Source: Bacillus sp. PAMC26568 (GTDB taxonomy: Bacteria > Bacillota > Bacilli > Bacillales > Bacillaceae). From it: 64,000 nucleotides of DNA. This document shows positions 44,970 to 54,584 of the stretch, piece after piece (positions within the stretch are counted from its first letter, which is position 1; every line of letters starts with the position of its first letter). The notes under the pieces are model-generated. The model did not search any database, was not told where the DNA came from, and saw only the letters and a list, made by a program, of their open reading frames with translations. The stretch lies in contig NZ_CP060137.1 of the NCBI RefSeq assembly GCF_014235785.1, positions 2,604,001-2,668,000 on the forward strand. The letters run 5' to 3'. The translations under genes were made by a program, and so were the position numbers.

Positions 44970-45880
44970 CGGTTATTTTTAAGTTCAGAGATTACTGCCT
45001 CAAATTCTGCAGGCAGAGGGGCTTTAAATTCAAGGTATTTCCCCGTGCTCGGATGCTTGAAGCCAAGTACCCCTGCATGCAGCGCCTGTCCATTTATTTT
45101 CATTGTTTTTTTAGGTCCGTATTTCGGATCTCCTACAATCGGAAATCCGATATATTTCATATGAACACGAATTTGATGCGTTCTTCCTGTTTCAAGCTGA
45201 CATTCAATTAAAGTATATCCTTCAAAACGCTCAAGAACATGAAAATGAGTTACAGCATCTTTACTGTGCTCATTTGTTACCGTCATGCTTTGGCGATCTT
45301 GTTTGTCGCGGCCAATTGGCGCATCGATCGTTCCTTTGTCATGCTTAATTTCGCCATGAACGATTGCCTGATATCTTCTTGTGACTGATTTCTCTACTAA
45401 CTGATTAACCAGCGATTCATGAGCTTTATCATTTTTTGCAACCATTAAAAGACCAGAAGTATCTTTATCAATCCGGTGAACAATACCAGGTCTCATTACT
45501 CCATTTATACCTGACAGATCCTTGCAATGAGCCATTAATCCATTCACAAGTGTACCTGTTAAATGGCCCGGAGCAGGATGAACGACCATCCCTTTTGGCT
45601 TGTTTACAACGAGGACATCCCCATCTTCGTAATAGATATCAAGGTTCATTTCCTCTGGCATGACATCCAGCGGTTCCGGGTCTGGAATGAGAAGTGTAAC
45701 AGTGTCGCCTGGCTGAACCTTATAATTGCTTCTGGATTCAGCGTCGTTCACTTTTACATGGCCTTCTTTAATCCAAATTTGAACCTGGCTTCTTGACCAG
45801 TCAGGTTGCTCTGCCACGAGCAGTTTATCTAATCGTTCAAATTTATTGCTGTCATCAATCTTAATTTCTATGCTGTTCAT
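44966..45880 (-). CDS. rluD: RluD-family pseudouridine synthase (YlyB-like)
   Basis: 304-residue enzyme with an N-terminal S4 RNA-binding domain (about 15-75) and the RluA/RluC/RluD catalytic domain. The catalytic Asp is in [16 protein letters not shown], and [14 protein letters not shown] is the second signature. In E. coli RluD modifies helix 69 of 23S rRNA; the exact target here is not shown, so the symbol is by family. The start overlaps the lspA end by 20 bases. Confidence 0.93.
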   Translation of the reverse strand: MNSIEIKIDDSNKFERLDKLLVAEQPDWSRSQVQIWIKEGHVKVNDAESRSNYKVQPGDTVTLLIPDPEPLDVMPEEMNLDIYYEDGDVLVVNKPKGMVVHPAPGHLTGTLVNGLMAHCKDLSGINGVMRPGIVHRIDKDTSGLLMVAKNDKAHESLVNQLVEKSVTRRYQAIVHGEIKHDKGTIDAPIGRDKQDRQSMTVTNEHSKDAVTHFHVLERFEGYTLIECQLETGRTHQIRVHMKYIGFPIVGDPKYGPKKTMKINGQALHAGVLGFKHPSTGKYLEFKAPLPAEFEAVISELKNNR

Positions 45881-46343
45881 TCACTTTCTCCTTCTCTTGT
45901 TTCCCTTCAAAAAGCATGACAATAAATAACAAAACAACTCCTACACAAAGAGATGAATCTGCTATGTTAAAGATAGGAAATGGGTATGTTCCTATGTAGG
46001 TCTGAACGAAGTCCACAACTTCCTGATGAATAACCCGATCTATAAAATTCCCTATCGCTCCGCCAAGCATAAGTCCAAGCGCAATTCCCATTAATCGCTG
46101 GTCTTTTGCATATTTCTGAATATAGATCACGAGTCCAATTACAACGATAACGGTAATCACATAAAAAAACCACATCTGGCCTTGAAGAATTCCCCAGGCA
46201 GCACCTTGATTGCGATGTGAGGTAATATACAATACGTTTTCAATAACAGGTATTCTTTCTCCGATTTCCAATTCGTTTACAATCAGCCATTTAGTCAGCT
46301 GATCAAGCGCAATAATAAAAAGGGCGATGATATAGTAAAGCAC
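45861..46343 (-). CDS. lspA: Lipoprotein signal peptidase
   Basis: 160-residue membrane aspartyl protease that cleaves lipoprotein signal peptides. Four membrane helices and the catalytic Asp residues in GNFIDRV and [10 protein letters not shown] are intact. The start is GTG, aligned with the B. subtilis start and preceded by GGGGAAAGCTT. A longer frame to 46394 exists but lacks a ribosome site. A TGTGATACAAT string about 40 bases upstream could be an extended -10. Confidence 0.95.
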   Translation of the reverse strand: MLYYIIALFIIALDQLTKWLIVNELEIGERIPVIENVLYITSHRNQGAAWGILQGQMWFFYVITVIVVIGLVIYIQKYAKDQRLMGIALGLMLGGAIGNFIDRVIHQEVVDFVQTYIGTYPFPIFNIADSSLCVGVVLLFIVMLFEGKQEKEKVNEQHRN

Positions 46344-46434
46344 AAGCTTTCCCCAACTTTCCTTTAATGTACCTTTGAATTGTATCACAGGCAAAAAAGA
46401 AGAGTAAAGCTTGTATCTCCTTAAAAACAGTGTT

Positions 46435-46806
46435 TTAATGATATTCGCTCACTTCATAGTGAGATTGATGATTGAGATATTGATGAGGCAGAGATTTTCT
46501 TTCATACAATTCTTGAAATGCAAAATCATGGATGGTCCTTGCTGTGGGGAGAATGGCTAACTTTTTAAGCTCAATTGGAATTCCTGTCTCTTCACATATA
46601 CCAAAAGTGCCGTTTTCAATCTTCTGCAATGCTCTTTCTACATCATTCAGTTCTTCTTTTACATGAATCATAAACGTTTTTTCTTTTAATGGGTAAAATA
46701 AATTTTGTTCATTTACATTCATTTCAAATAAACAGTGATCAAATAATCTTGTTTTCAGCTCTTGCTGCATTAATTGAAGCTCATACCAAATGGCGTCTAA
46801 ATTCAT
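46435..46806 (-). CDS. DksA/TraR-like zinc-finger family protein (YlyA-like)
   Basis: 123 residues, with the DksA/TraR pattern [20 protein letters not shown] in the middle and a Cys in GICEETG; only this Cys remains of the usual four, so zinc binding is doubtful. In B. subtilis the equivalent gene (ylyA) sits between ileS and lspA and influences spore-related transcription. AAGGAGTTGTCCGCT precedes the ATG; an earlier TTG falls inside the ribosome site. Confidence 0.8.
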   Translation of the reverse strand: MNLDAIWYELQLMQQELKTRLFDHCLFEMNVNEQNLFYPLKEKTFMIHVKEELNDVERALQKIENGTFGICEETGIPIELKKLAILPTARTIHDFAFQELYERKSLPHQYLNHQSHYEVSEYH

Positions 46807-47050
46807 AGCGGACAACTCCTTGTGTACTTGCTTTGTACTGATAGTTTGTCCGATCTTCCCAGGCTCACGCTTTTAAGAATTTTCCTTTTGAAGAAGGAGA
46901 AATCAGCTGGTTAGTTCACACGTGGCCAAATAGATTTTTTCAGTAAAAAAACCTAGTACTTATCCTTGAACGATCCGAAAAGTTCTTCAATTCACCGATA
47001 AACACTTTCCAATTTTTCCAGCCGCCACCTCATTTAATAAACATATAAAT

Positions 47051-47083
47051 TCAAAAAACCGCTGAACAAGTCAGCGGTTTTCA
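47051..47083 (-). terminator. Terminator downstream of ileS
   Basis: Stem AAAACCGCTGA and its complement with a short loop, then TTTTTTG on the minus strand. Confidence 0.85.
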
Positions 47084-47086
47084 AGA

Positions 47087-49858
47087 TTATGCAATCGTAT
47101 AATTTTCATCCACAATTGCTGCACAGCGGCTGCAAAGTGTTTTATGGTTTTCATTGCTGCCTACATCTGTTGTGACAACCCAGCATCTTTCACAGGTTTC
47201 GCCCTCAGCTTGTTTTACGGCAATTTTCACATGATCAAATACATGAGCATCTTCTGGTGCTGCATCATATTCACCAGCTAATGTAAAGCCAGACACGATA
47301 AAGAGCTGTTTAAGATTTTCTTCGACTGATTCAAGCAATTGCTTTGTTTCAGCATCAACATAAAGCTCAATGCTTGCAGTTAGGGACTTGCCAATTACTT
47401 TTTCATTTCTAGCAACTTCAAGTGCTTTTAAGACGTTGTCGCGAACTTCCATGAATGCATCCCATTTTTTCTCTAATGCATCTGCATTTTCAAGTGTTTT
47501 CACTTCCGGCATATCAACAAGCTGAACACTTTCTTCTGTTACAGATTCAATATGTGCCCAAACTTCGTCTGCAGTATGAGGAAGGATAGGTGTTACTAAC
47601 TTCACTAGAGAAAGCAGCGTTTCGTGCAAAACAGTTTGAATAGCACGGCGCTCTATATTGGATGGTGCTTCAATGTACAGGACATCTTTTGCGAAATCAA
47701 GATAAAAAGAGCTAAGTTCAATCGTACAGAAGTTATGAACAGCATGGAAGATTGCTGCAAATTCATATTCTTCATATGATTTTTTCACTTTTTCTGTTAG
47801 ATTATTCAGCTTTACAAGCATATAACGGTCTACATCACGAAGTTCATCAAATGACAATGCATCCTTTGAAGGATCAAAATCTGCCAGGTTTCCAAGCAAG
47901 AATCGGAACGTATTGCGGATTTTTCTGTATACCTCAGCAACTTGCTTTAAGATATTATCAGAAACTCTCACGTCCGACTGGTAGTCAACAGATGCTACCC
48001 ATAGACGAAGAATGTCTCCGCCAAGCTGATTCATGACTTTTGAAGGCAGAACGACATTTCCTAATGATTTACTCATTTTGCGTCCTTCACCGTCAAGAGC
48101 AAATCCATGGCTTAGCACTCCTTTGTAAGGTGCTTTGCCGGTTACTGCAACAGCTGTTGATAAAGATGAGTTAAACCATCCGCGGTATTGATCTGATCCT
48201 TCTAAATAAAGATCCGCTGGCCGCTGCAGGTCATCTCTTTCCAATAAAACAGCTTGATGCGAAGAACCTGAGTCAAACCATACATCCATAATGTCCTGTT
48301 CTTTTGTAAATTGTCCATTCGGGCTGCCTTCATGCTTAAATCCTTCAGGCAAAAGATCTTTTGTTTCACGTTCAAACCAAACGTTTGAACCATGCTCGCG
48401 GAATAATCCAGAAACATGATTAATTGTATCGTCAGTAATAATTGGTTCGCCATTCTCAGCGTAGAAAACAGGAATTGGAACACCCCATGCGCGCTGTCTT
48501 GAAATACACCAGTCTCCGCGGTCGCGGACCATGTTGAATAATCTTGTTTCTCCCCATGCAGGAACCCATTCTGTTTCTTTAACTGCCGTTAATAATTCTT
48601 CGCGGAAATCTTTGATAGATGCAAACCATTGAGCAGTTGCTCTGAAAATAGTTGGTTTTTTTGTTCTCCAGTCATGCGGATACGAATGCGTAATAAACGA
48701 TAATTTAAGTAAAGCTCCTGCTTCATCAAGCTGTTCTGTAATCGGTTTATTTGCTGCATCATAAAACATGCCTTCAAAGCCTGGTGCTTCATTTGTCATA
48801 TGGCCTTTTTCATCAACTGGGCAAAGAACGCCAAGTCCGTATTTTTGTCCGACAATAAAGTCATCTTCTCCATGTCCTGGGGCAGTATGAACACAGCCAG
48901 TTCCCGCCTCAGTTGTTACATGATCGCCAAGAACGACAAGAGATTCGCGGTCATATATAGGATGTTTTGCCACAACCTTTTCAAGCTGTGCACCTTTTAG
49001 TGTTTTAGATACATTGTATTCTTCCCACTCAAGCTCTTTTGCAACAGCTTCTAAGAGTGCTGATGCAACTATGAATGAATCTTCTTTTACAACAACAACA
49101 CTGTATTCAAGGTCTGGATGAACGGCAATTCCCAAGTTGGCAGGAATTGTCCATGGAGTTGTCGTCCAGATAACAATTTTTTCTCCGCCGTTCAAAACGT
49201 CTTTCCCTTCAGTAACTGTAAAGGCTACATAAATGGAAGCAGATCGTTTATCGTAATATTCAATTTCTGCTTCTGCTAATGCAGATTCACTTGATGGAGA
49301 CCAATAGACTGGTTTTAGCCCCTTATAAATGTACCCTTTTTTCGCCATTTCACCGAATACTTTAATTTGCTGTGCTTCATATTCAGGATTTAAGGTCACA
49401 TATGGATTTTCCCAATCACCGCGAACACCAAGTCGTTTAAATTGTTCTCGCTGGTTATTGATTTGCTCCCACGCATACTCAGCACAAAGCTTGCGGAATT
49501 CAGCAACGCTTAGTTCTTTGCGGTTTACTTTTTTATTTTTCGTTAATGCCGTTTCAATCGGGAGTCCGTGAGTATCCCAGCCCGGAACGTATGGTGCGTT
49601 ATAACCCGTCATTGACTTATAGCGGACGATAAAATCCTTCAATACCTTGTTAAGAGCATGGCCCATATGAATATCTCCGTTTGCATATGGAGGACCATCA
49701 TGCAAAACAAACATCGGGCGGTCCTTTGTTCGCTCCTGCACTTTTTGGTAAATGTTCATTTCTTCCCATTTTTCCTGCATTTGCGGTTCGCGATTTGGCA
49801 AATTTCCGCGCATCGGAAATTCAGTTTTTGGCATAAGCAGTGTATCTTTGTAATCCAT
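47087..49858 (-). CDS. ileS: Isoleucyl-tRNA synthetase
   Basis: 923-residue class I synthetase. HIGH-type motif [16 protein letters not shown], the editing domain in the middle third, KMSKS in [12 protein letters not shown], and the C-terminal zinc finger CERCWVVT...CSRCAAIV are intact. The start at 49858 follows GGAGGAATACGAA; the longer frame to 49903 has no ribosome site. Regulated by the T-box leader upstream. Confidence 0.98.
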   Translation of the reverse strand: MDYKDTLLMPKTEFPMRGNLPNREPQMQEKWEEMNIYQKVQERTKDRPMFVLHDGPPYANGDIHMGHALNKVLKDFIVRYKSMTGYNAPYVPGWDTHGLPIETALTKNKKVNRKELSVAEFRKLCAEYAWEQINNQREQFKRLGVRGDWENPYVTLNPEYEAQQIKVFGEMAKKGYIYKGLKPVYWSPSSESALAEAEIEYYDKRSASIYVAFTVTEGKDVLNGGEKIVIWTTTPWTIPANLGIAVHPDLEYSVVVVKEDSFIVASALLEAVAKELEWEEYNVSKTLKGAQLEKVVAKHPIYDRESLVVLGDHVTTEAGTGCVHTAPGHGEDDFIVGQKYGLGVLCPVDEKGHMTNEAPGFEGMFYDAANKPITEQLDEAGALLKLSFITHSYPHDWRTKKPTIFRATAQWFASIKDFREELLTAVKETEWVPAWGETRLFNMVRDRGDWCISRQRAWGVPIPVFYAENGEPIITDDTINHVSGLFREHGSNVWFERETKDLLPEGFKHEGSPNGQFTKEQDIMDVWFDSGSSHQAVLLERDDLQRPADLYLEGSDQYRGWFNSSLSTAVAVTGKAPYKGVLSHGFALDGEGRKMSKSLGNVVLPSKVMNQLGGDILRLWVASVDYQSDVRVSDNILKQVAEVYRKIRNTFRFLLGNLADFDPSKDALSFDELRDVDRYMLVKLNNLTEKVKKSYEEYEFAAIFHAVHNFCTIELSSFYLDFAKDVLYIEAPSNIERRAIQTVLHETLLSLVKLVTPILPHTADEVWAHIESVTEESVQLVDMPEVKTLENADALEKKWDAFMEVRDNVLKALEVARNEKVIGKSLTASIELYVDAETKQLLESVEENLKQLFIVSGFTLAGEYDAAPEDAHVFDHVKIAVKQAEGETCERCWVVTTDVGSNENHKTLCSRCAAIVDENYTIA

Positions 49859-49989
49859 TTCGTATTCCTCCAAACAATTTTTTAAATGCATGTTGTTTTT
49901 CAATATAAAAGTCCTGCATCAGTTTTATTTCTTTACCTCCATGCCGACTTTTTACCTAAAAAACAATCATTAAGAAAACGGTTATTAAA

Positions 49990-50245
49990 TAAAAAAACAC
50001 AAAAAACCTTCTCATCCCCATAAGGGACGAGAAGGTTTTCTCGCGGTACCACCCTTTTAGATAAACGGAATCCGTCTATCCTCTCGAAATTCGTAACGTG
50101 AATGAACCGTCTTTGCTTACAATTTGCATGTTCAGCAAAAAACTCAAGGGTGATTTTCATTCTTTCTCCTTTGGCGGGCTTACACCGTCCCCGTCTCGCT
50201 TTAAAAGGTGGAAAAGAGCTACTGTCCCTCTCATCGTTTCAATGG
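49990..50245 (-). promoter_or_regulatory. T-box riboswitch of ileS (Ile-specific)
   Basis: On the minus strand the T-box core GGGTGGTACCGCGAG lies at 50041-50056, followed by a terminator with stem AAAACCTTCTC/GAGAAGGTTTT and TTTTTTG (49990-50038). In stem I, a specifier-loop candidate ATC (50152-50154, context AAAATCACC) fits tRNA-Ile and is followed by a purine as usual. Uncharged tRNA-Ile should favour the antiterminator and raise ileS expression. Confidence 0.95.
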
Positions 50246-50268
50246 ATTATAATTGTAGTAGTTCCCGT

Positions 50269-50298
50269 ATTATATGTGAAAATATATACGTTAGTCAA
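50269..50298 (-). promoter_or_regulatory. sigmaA promoter of the ileS T-box transcript
   Basis: TTGACT (50293-50298), an 18-base spacer and TATAAT (50269-50274), just past the divIVA stop and 25 bases before stem I. Confidence 0.75.
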
Positions 50299-50300
50299 GA

Positions 50301-50807
50301 TTATGCTTTAGATTCTTCTCGTTCTTCGTATAGAGATTCAACTTCATACTCCATTAAATGATCCCAATCATCATTCTTTAGAAGATCAAGCTGTGCTTCA
50401 ATCAGCATTTGGAAACGGGTGCGGAAGACCTTTGACTGCTTTTTAAGCTCTTCTATTTCAACAGCAATTTTTCTTGATTTAGAAAGTGATTCATTAATGA
50501 TGCGATCGGCGTTTTTTTCCGCTTCTTTCACAATCAGCTTGGCCTCTTTTTGAGCATGACGACGAACCTCTTCCGCTGCTTCCTGAGCAACAAGAATTGA
50601 TTTATTCAGCGTTTCTTCAATGTTCGCAAAATGGCCTAATTTTTCAGTCAGATCGCTTACTTTCGTTTCAAGTTCTTTGCGTTCGCGAATCGCCATTTCA
50701 TAATCTTTTATTACTTGATCAAGGAATTCGTTAACTTCATCTTCATCATAGCCGCGAAATCCTTTGTTAAATTCTTTGTTATGAATATCTAACGGTGTTA
50801 AGGGCAC
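50301..50807 (-). CDS. divIVA: Cell-division initiation protein DivIVA
   Basis: 168-residue coiled-coil protein that marks negatively curved membrane at poles and septa; it recruits MinJ and RacA. N-terminal membrane-binding region PLTPLDIHNKEFNKGFRGYD and long coiled-coil with NKSILVAQEAAEEVRR are nearly the same as in B. subtilis. The start is GTG, after GGAGGTGGCACTA; an ATG five codons earlier is upstream of the ribosome site. Own promoter likely (below). Confidence 0.97.
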   Translation of the reverse strand: MPLTPLDIHNKEFNKGFRGYDEDEVNEFLDQVIKDYEMAIRERKELETKVSDLTEKLGHFANIEETLNKSILVAQEAAEEVRRHAQKEAKLIVKEAEKNADRIINESLSKSRKIAVEIEELKKQSKVFRTRFQMLIEAQLDLLKNDDWDHLMEYEVESLYEEREESKA

Positions 50808-50850
50808 TAGTGCCACCTCCATTATGTAATGAATAACCCATTCTAAAAAC

Positions 50851-50881
50851 AGTATAATTCATAATTAGACAGAATGGGCAA
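50851..50881 (-). promoter_or_regulatory. Candidate divIVA promoter inside an inverted repeat
   Basis: TATACT (50851-50856) with a TTGCCC -35 at 19 bases. The -10 lies within the loop of an inverted repeat CCCATTCT/AGAATGGG (50838-50845 and 50871-50878). Confidence 0.4.
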
Positions 50882-50903
50882 AATTCCTCTTATTTCACAT
50901 AAA

Positions 50904-51680
50904 TTATTTTTGTTTTCCGATTGTTATTTTCCATTTGTCTTTCTTTGTCCGGCCATCAACTGATAATAATTTCGATCTGCCGAAACCTCTGACAGAAAGA
51001 GTATCGCCTTCCCTGCATTCAAATGAAGTCTGTTCAATCACTTTCCAGTTCACTTTTACATTTCCATTTTGGATAAGTATGCCGATTTTTTGCCTTGAGA
51101 TGTTATAAATGGCAGCAGCGACAGCATCTAATCTTAAAGAACTGACGGTTGTTGAAGATTCTTGTATTGCTTCTGAATGACGGATTCTTTGCTTCCAATC
51201 AAGCGGCTGAAGGGAAACTTTCGATCTTCCGATTTCATTCAAATTCATTACGATAAAATCTTCAACTTCTTTTGCAGTTACAAGCTGAATTCGGTCCTCG
51301 AAAAATAGAAGATCTCCAAATTTAGATCGTTTCAGACCAAGTGACATAAGCGAACCTAAAATGTGACGGTGTTCAAGTGATGTATATTTTACAGGATAGT
51401 GTACTTCAATCAGAGAAACATGAAAATCCTCAAAAGAAGGAGTGAAGTAATCCGGATAAAGGAGAGCCCGTTTTCTCTCCATATCATCGCTTGAAAACAA
51501 GACGTTCACATCTCCATTTGTCCCAATTACCGCCCTGACCATATCCTGCTCTCTCGGATCGAGAAAATCGGTCAGTTTAGGACTGTACTGAAGAGAAACA
51601 TTTTCTCTCCATTCCATCACCTGGTCAATAAAATGCCGTTCTTCCTGTCTGAAATGCTGATAAACATGATTCAACCTCAT
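50904..51680 (-). CDS. ylmH: S4-domain RNA-binding protein YlmH
   Basis: 258-residue protein with a conserved N-terminal half and a C-terminal S4 domain (about 180-255, RLDAVAAAIYNISRQKI then GNVKVNWKVIEQ). In B. subtilis YlmH binds stalled 50S-nascent chain complexes and supports tailing alongside RqcH, which is also in this window. It follows ylmG after a repeat-bearing 150-base gap. Ribosome site GGAG lies 4 bases from the ATG. Confidence 0.95.
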   Translation of the reverse strand: MRLNHVYQHFRQEERHFIDQVMEWRENVSLQYSPKLTDFLDPREQDMVRAVIGTNGDVNVLFSSDDMERKRALLYPDYFTPSFEDFHVSLIEVHYPVKYTSLEHRHILGSLMSLGLKRSKFGDLLFFEDRIQLVTAKEVEDFIVMNLNEIGRSKVSLQPLDWKQRIRHSEAIQESSTTVSSLRLDAVAAAIYNISRQKIGILIQNGNVKVNWKVIEQTSFECREGDTLSVRGFGRSKLLSVDGRTKKDKWKITIGKQK

Positions 51681-51699
51681 CCAACTCCAAACTAATTAG

Positions 51700-51751
51700 A
51701 AAAATCGCAAGCCCTCGAGCTTCGAGGAGCTAGTCGTTTGCGCCAGACATG
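51700..51751. repeat. Short imperfect-palindrome dispersed repeat, copy 2
   Basis: A short form of the element at 1588-1707: the outer ends (AAAAATCGCAAGC and GCGCCAGACATG) match, and 26 of 29 bases at the right end are identical. The internal part is mostly missing. It separates ylmH from ylmG. Confidence 0.6.
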
Positions 51752-51785
51752 TATGCGTGAAAATATCCTATACTTTCTAACCTTT

Positions 51786-51815
51786 AAAATAAAAACAGTG
51801 CCGCATTGACGGCAC
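51786..51815 (-). terminator. Terminator downstream of ylmG
   Basis: Stem GTGCCG/CGGCAC, 6-base loop, then TGTTTTTATTTT on the minus strand, ahead of ylmH. Confidence 0.75.
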
Positions 51816-51829
51816 CTGCACCATTATGA

Positions 51830-52093
51830 TTACCCAATCATCGTAAAAATAGAATTAATCCCATAGCCTGCAAAACGAAGAGCAAGCAGAGCCACGATTG
51901 GGGAAATGTCAATCATTCCAAGAGGAGGAATGAATCTGCGGAAAGGTTCTAAATATGGTTCCACGATTTTAGCTAAAAATTGGCCAAATCCGCTTTCTCT
52001 TGCATTCGGAAACCAAGACAGCAGAATATAAATAATGATCGCATACGAATAAATCTGCAATAATGTAAATAAAACGTCAGCTACTAAACCCAT
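51830..52093 (-). CDS. ylmG: YggT family membrane protein YlmG
   Basis: 87-residue protein with two membrane helices (about 5-25 and 66-86) around the conserved LLSWFPNARES and EPYLEPFRRFIPPLG. YggT proteins act in division/ion homeostasis in several bacteria and plastids; the molecular job is unclear. It lies in the conserved pgeF-ylmE-sepF-ylmG order. Confidence 0.94.
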   Translation of the reverse strand: MGLVADVLFTLLQIYSYAIIIYILLSWFPNARESGFGQFLAKIVEPYLEPFRRFIPPLGMIDISPIVALLALRFAGYGINSIFTMIG

Positions 52094-52099
52094 CTGGCC

Positions 52100-52537
52100 T
52101 TACCACCTCTGATCTTCTTCAGATATAATTTCAGATATTTGACCCGAGACATCTACATTGTCAGGCGTGCAAAGAAAAATATTCGACCCTATTTTTTGAA
52201 TGTCTCCACCTATAGCGTAAACAGTCCCGCTTAAAAAGTCTACGATTCGTTTTGCCTGATCATGCTGAATTCGCTGCAAATTAACGACAACCGCTCTGCG
52301 ATTTTTCAATTGATCTGCCACATCCTGTGCTTCAGCATAAACTCTGGGCTCACATAAAACCACTTTAGATGATTTTTGAACACTTTGCAAACTTACAACA
52401 TTCTGTTTTGATTGCGTTTTTGCAGGAAACGGCTGTTCTTCTTCATATTCCTCTTCCTGATAACGTTCTTGTTCAACATATTCATATTCTTCATCATCCA
52501 AGGCAAAAAAGCTTTTAAACTTATTCTTGATACTCAC
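52100..52537 (-). CDS. sepF: Cell division protein SepF
   Basis: 145-residue FtsZ-associated protein that tethers and bundles FtsZ rings. N-terminal amphipathic membrane helix ([13 protein letters not shown]), an acidic Glu/Gln-rich linker, and a C-terminal SepF domain with [19 protein letters not shown] and [20 protein letters not shown] three codons earlier is less well spaced than the GTG used here (GGAGGTGTCAAAA). Immediately downstream of ylmE. Confidence 0.95.
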   Translation of the reverse strand: MSIKNKFKSFFALDDEEYEYVEQERYQEEEYEEEQPFPAKTQSKQNVVSLQSVQKSSKVVLCEPRVYAEAQDVADQLKNRRAVVVNLQRIQHDQAKRIVDFLSGTVYAIGGDIQKIGSNIFLCTPDNVDVSGQISEIISEEDQRW

Positions 52538-52555
52538 TTTTGACACCTCCGATTA

Positions 52556-53224
52556 TTAGCCTACTAGAGCAGAACCTATTCGAATAAAGGTTGCTCCTTC
52601 TTCAATAGCAATCACATAGTCATTTGACATTCCCATGGAGAGCTCTGTGCATGGGGCATGCGGCAAGTCTAGCGCTCTTACTTCCCCGCTTAAAACCCTG
52701 AGCCGGCTGAAAGCTTGTCTTAGCACGATTGTATCTTCTGTATTGGGCGCCATTGTCATTAGTCCTAAGATATGTATGTATGGATAGTTTTCAAGTTCTT
52801 TAACAAACGGAAGAACTTCTTCTGGCGCCATTCCATGCTTTGATTCTTCTCCAGACGTATTGACTTGGACAAAGCAGTTAACTTTATTATCGGCACGTTT
52901 GTTAATTTCTTTTGCAAGAGAAATACGGTCTAGGGAATGAATATAATCTGCTTTACCGATAACTTCTTTCACTTTTCTCGTTTGGAGTGTACCGATGAAA
53001 TGCCATTTTGCCTGTGTTTTGATTTCATTATATTTATTGCTGAGGCCTTCATCCCTGTTTTCCCCAAGGTGCCGGACGCCTGCCTCAAGGGCCTCTTTAG
53101 TGCGGTCAATACTCACATATTTTGTTACCGCAATAATTTCTATTTCCTTTGGATCTCGTCCTATTTTAGCGCATGTATGGTTAATTTTAGATTGTATATC
53201 ATTCAAGTTGTCTGCAACATTCAT
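52556..53224 (-). CDS. ylmE: PLP-homeostasis protein YlmE (YggS/PLPBP family)
   Basis: 222-residue single-domain PLP-binding protein. The PLP lysine is in EIIAVTKYVS, and HFIGTLQTRK and LSMGMSNDY are family features. It holds free PLP and influences amino acid metabolism rather than acting as an enzyme. AGGAGG lies 9 bases from the ATG. Confidence 0.95.
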   Translation of the reverse strand: MNVADNLNDIQSKINHTCAKIGRDPKEIEIIAVTKYVSIDRTKEALEAGVRHLGENRDEGLSNKYNEIKTQAKWHFIGTLQTRKVKEVIGKADYIHSLDRISLAKEINKRADNKVNCFVQVNTSGEESKHGMAPEEVLPFVKELENYPYIHILGLMTMAPNTEDTIVLRQAFSRLRVLSGEVRALDLPHAPCTELSMGMSNDYVIAIEEGATFIRIGSALVG

Positions 53225-53229
53225 AGTTG

Positions 53230-54063
53230 TTAATTCCTCCTATGCAAACCGATAAAGCTGAACATTCTCCCGGTTGATCCTTTATCTCTTCGATGAGAAA
53301 AAAACAAATCAGATTCACAGCTAGTACATAATGAGCTCGTCAAAATCCTTGATTCTTTTAAGCCTGCTTTCAGGAGCAGCTGTTTATTAAGCTGCTTTAA
53401 ATCAAGTGAATATTGTCCATCCGAAACACGATGGTAGGGCAAAACTTCACTAGCACCCAGAGCATTATTTACTTGTTCGATCACATAATTGTCTACAACG
53501 TAACAGCAAGCACCGATTGAAGGACCAATTATGGCATAAACAGCGTCAATGTCAGCAGCTTCCTCTTTCAGCCAGGTTTCGATCATCTTTCCGCCAATAT
53601 CTTTCACAGAACCCTTCCACCCTGCATGAGCCGTTCCTATCAGATTCTTATTGCGTTCATAAAAATACAATGGAACACAATCCGCATAGCAAAGGGCAAG
53701 CATCAGATTATGTTCATCTGTATATAAGCCGTCTGTTTTAGAAATGGCTGACTCATACGTAAGAATACCTCTGCCTCTATCGGACCCGTTTACTTTATAA
53801 ATGCGGTTATCATGTACTTGATCTGCGCATACCCAATTTTCAAGGGGTACTTCTACTGTTTCAGCTAAATGACTGCGGTTAGCGATGACGTCATCTTGAT
53901 TATCTTTTACGTGCAAACCAAGATTTAATGATTGAAAATCGCCTTTGCTCACTCCGCCGTTTTTCGTAGTAAAACCAATCATAAGCTCACGATTGATTTC
54001 TTTCCAGACAGGACTATCCATATAAGTTTCATGATGCAAGTGAAATGGCTGCTGTCCATTCAT
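53230..54063 (-). CDS. pgeF: Peptidoglycan editing factor PgeF (YlmD)
   Basis: 277-residue CNF1/YfiH-like protein (DUF152/laccase-domain). Metal-binding residues: His in GTAHAGWKGSV, Cys in ALCYADCVPL and the GPSIGACCYVV loop. In E. coli PgeF removes wrongly inserted serine from peptidoglycan; B. subtilis YlmD also acts on purine nucleosides. AAAGGAATG precedes the ATG. Confidence 0.93.
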   Translation of the reverse strand: MNGQQPFHLHHETYMDSPVWKEINRELMIGFTTKNGGVSKGDFQSLNLGLHVKDNQDDVIANRSHLAETVEVPLENWVCADQVHDNRIYKVNGSDRGRGILTYESAISKTDGLYTDEHNLMLALCYADCVPLYFYERNKNLIGTAHAGWKGSVKDIGGKMIETWLKEEAADIDAVYAIIGPSIGACCYVVDNYVIEQVNNALGASEVLPYHRVSDGQYSLDLKQLNKQLLLKAGLKESRILTSSLCTSCESDLFFSHRRDKGSTGRMFSFIGLHRRN

Positions 54064-54161
54064 AAAAATTCATTCCTTTTCGACACAGTTTGATTCTAGT
54101 TTACATATACACGACTATATTTTACCACATCTTTCCCATTCAGGCAGGAAGATTCCTAAAA

Positions 54162-54419
54162 TTATTCGCCAATTTGGTCCAAATTCCTATTAACACGGAC
54201 CAAAATGACATCTTCGCCGATTTTTACGATGTTTCTCCATGGAACAACAAGCTCTTCTTCTTTTCCAAAGAATCCGAGTACTTTTCCAGAACCGCTGATA
54301 ATGACAGCCTGAATTTTCCCTGTCGTTACATTAATGTCGAAATCTCCAACGATCCCAAGCTTTTTCCCGTCTGAAACATTGACAACATCCTTCGTCTGAA
54401 ATTCTGAAATATGCATCAC
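54162..54419 (-). CDS. ylmC: PRC-barrel sporulation protein YlmC
   Basis: 85-residue YlmC/YmxH family protein (PRC-barrel) with the conserved SEFQTKDVVNVSDGKKLGIVGDFDIN and later VVPWRNIVKIGEDVILV. Function is not firmly known; the YlmC/YmxH group is spore-former-specific. The start is GTG, aligned with the 7-residue family N-terminus; an ATG one codon on is also possible. GAGGGGGCGGATACC precedes it. Confidence 0.9.
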   Translation of the reverse strand: MMHISEFQTKDVVNVSDGKKLGIVGDFDINVTTGKIQAVIISGSGKVLGFFGKEEELVVPWRNIVKIGEDVILVRVNRNLDQIGE

Positions 54420-54510
54420 GGTATCCGCCCCCTCTTCTTACTTTTATTGTATGAGAAGACTTCAGGTATCTATGCCCGCTTTTTATAGTGTTTGTTTTGT
54501 TTGATGCTAA

Positions 54511-54538
54511 TTCAACATGAAGAGTAGTATGATATAAT
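54511..54538 (+). promoter_or_regulatory. Candidate sigmaA promoter for the ycgR-like gene
   Basis: TTCAAC, 16 bases, TATAAT, about 46 bases before the start codon. No Zur or other operator was recognised. Confidence 0.5.
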
Positions 54539-54584
54539 TTCAGTGAAAAATAACGTAGTGTAACAATGGAAGTGGTGGATATCA

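Noticed and set aside
49933..50160. 75-codon minus-strand frame inside the ileS T-box
   Set aside because: It lies entirely in the riboswitch; translation is not needed to explain the conservation.
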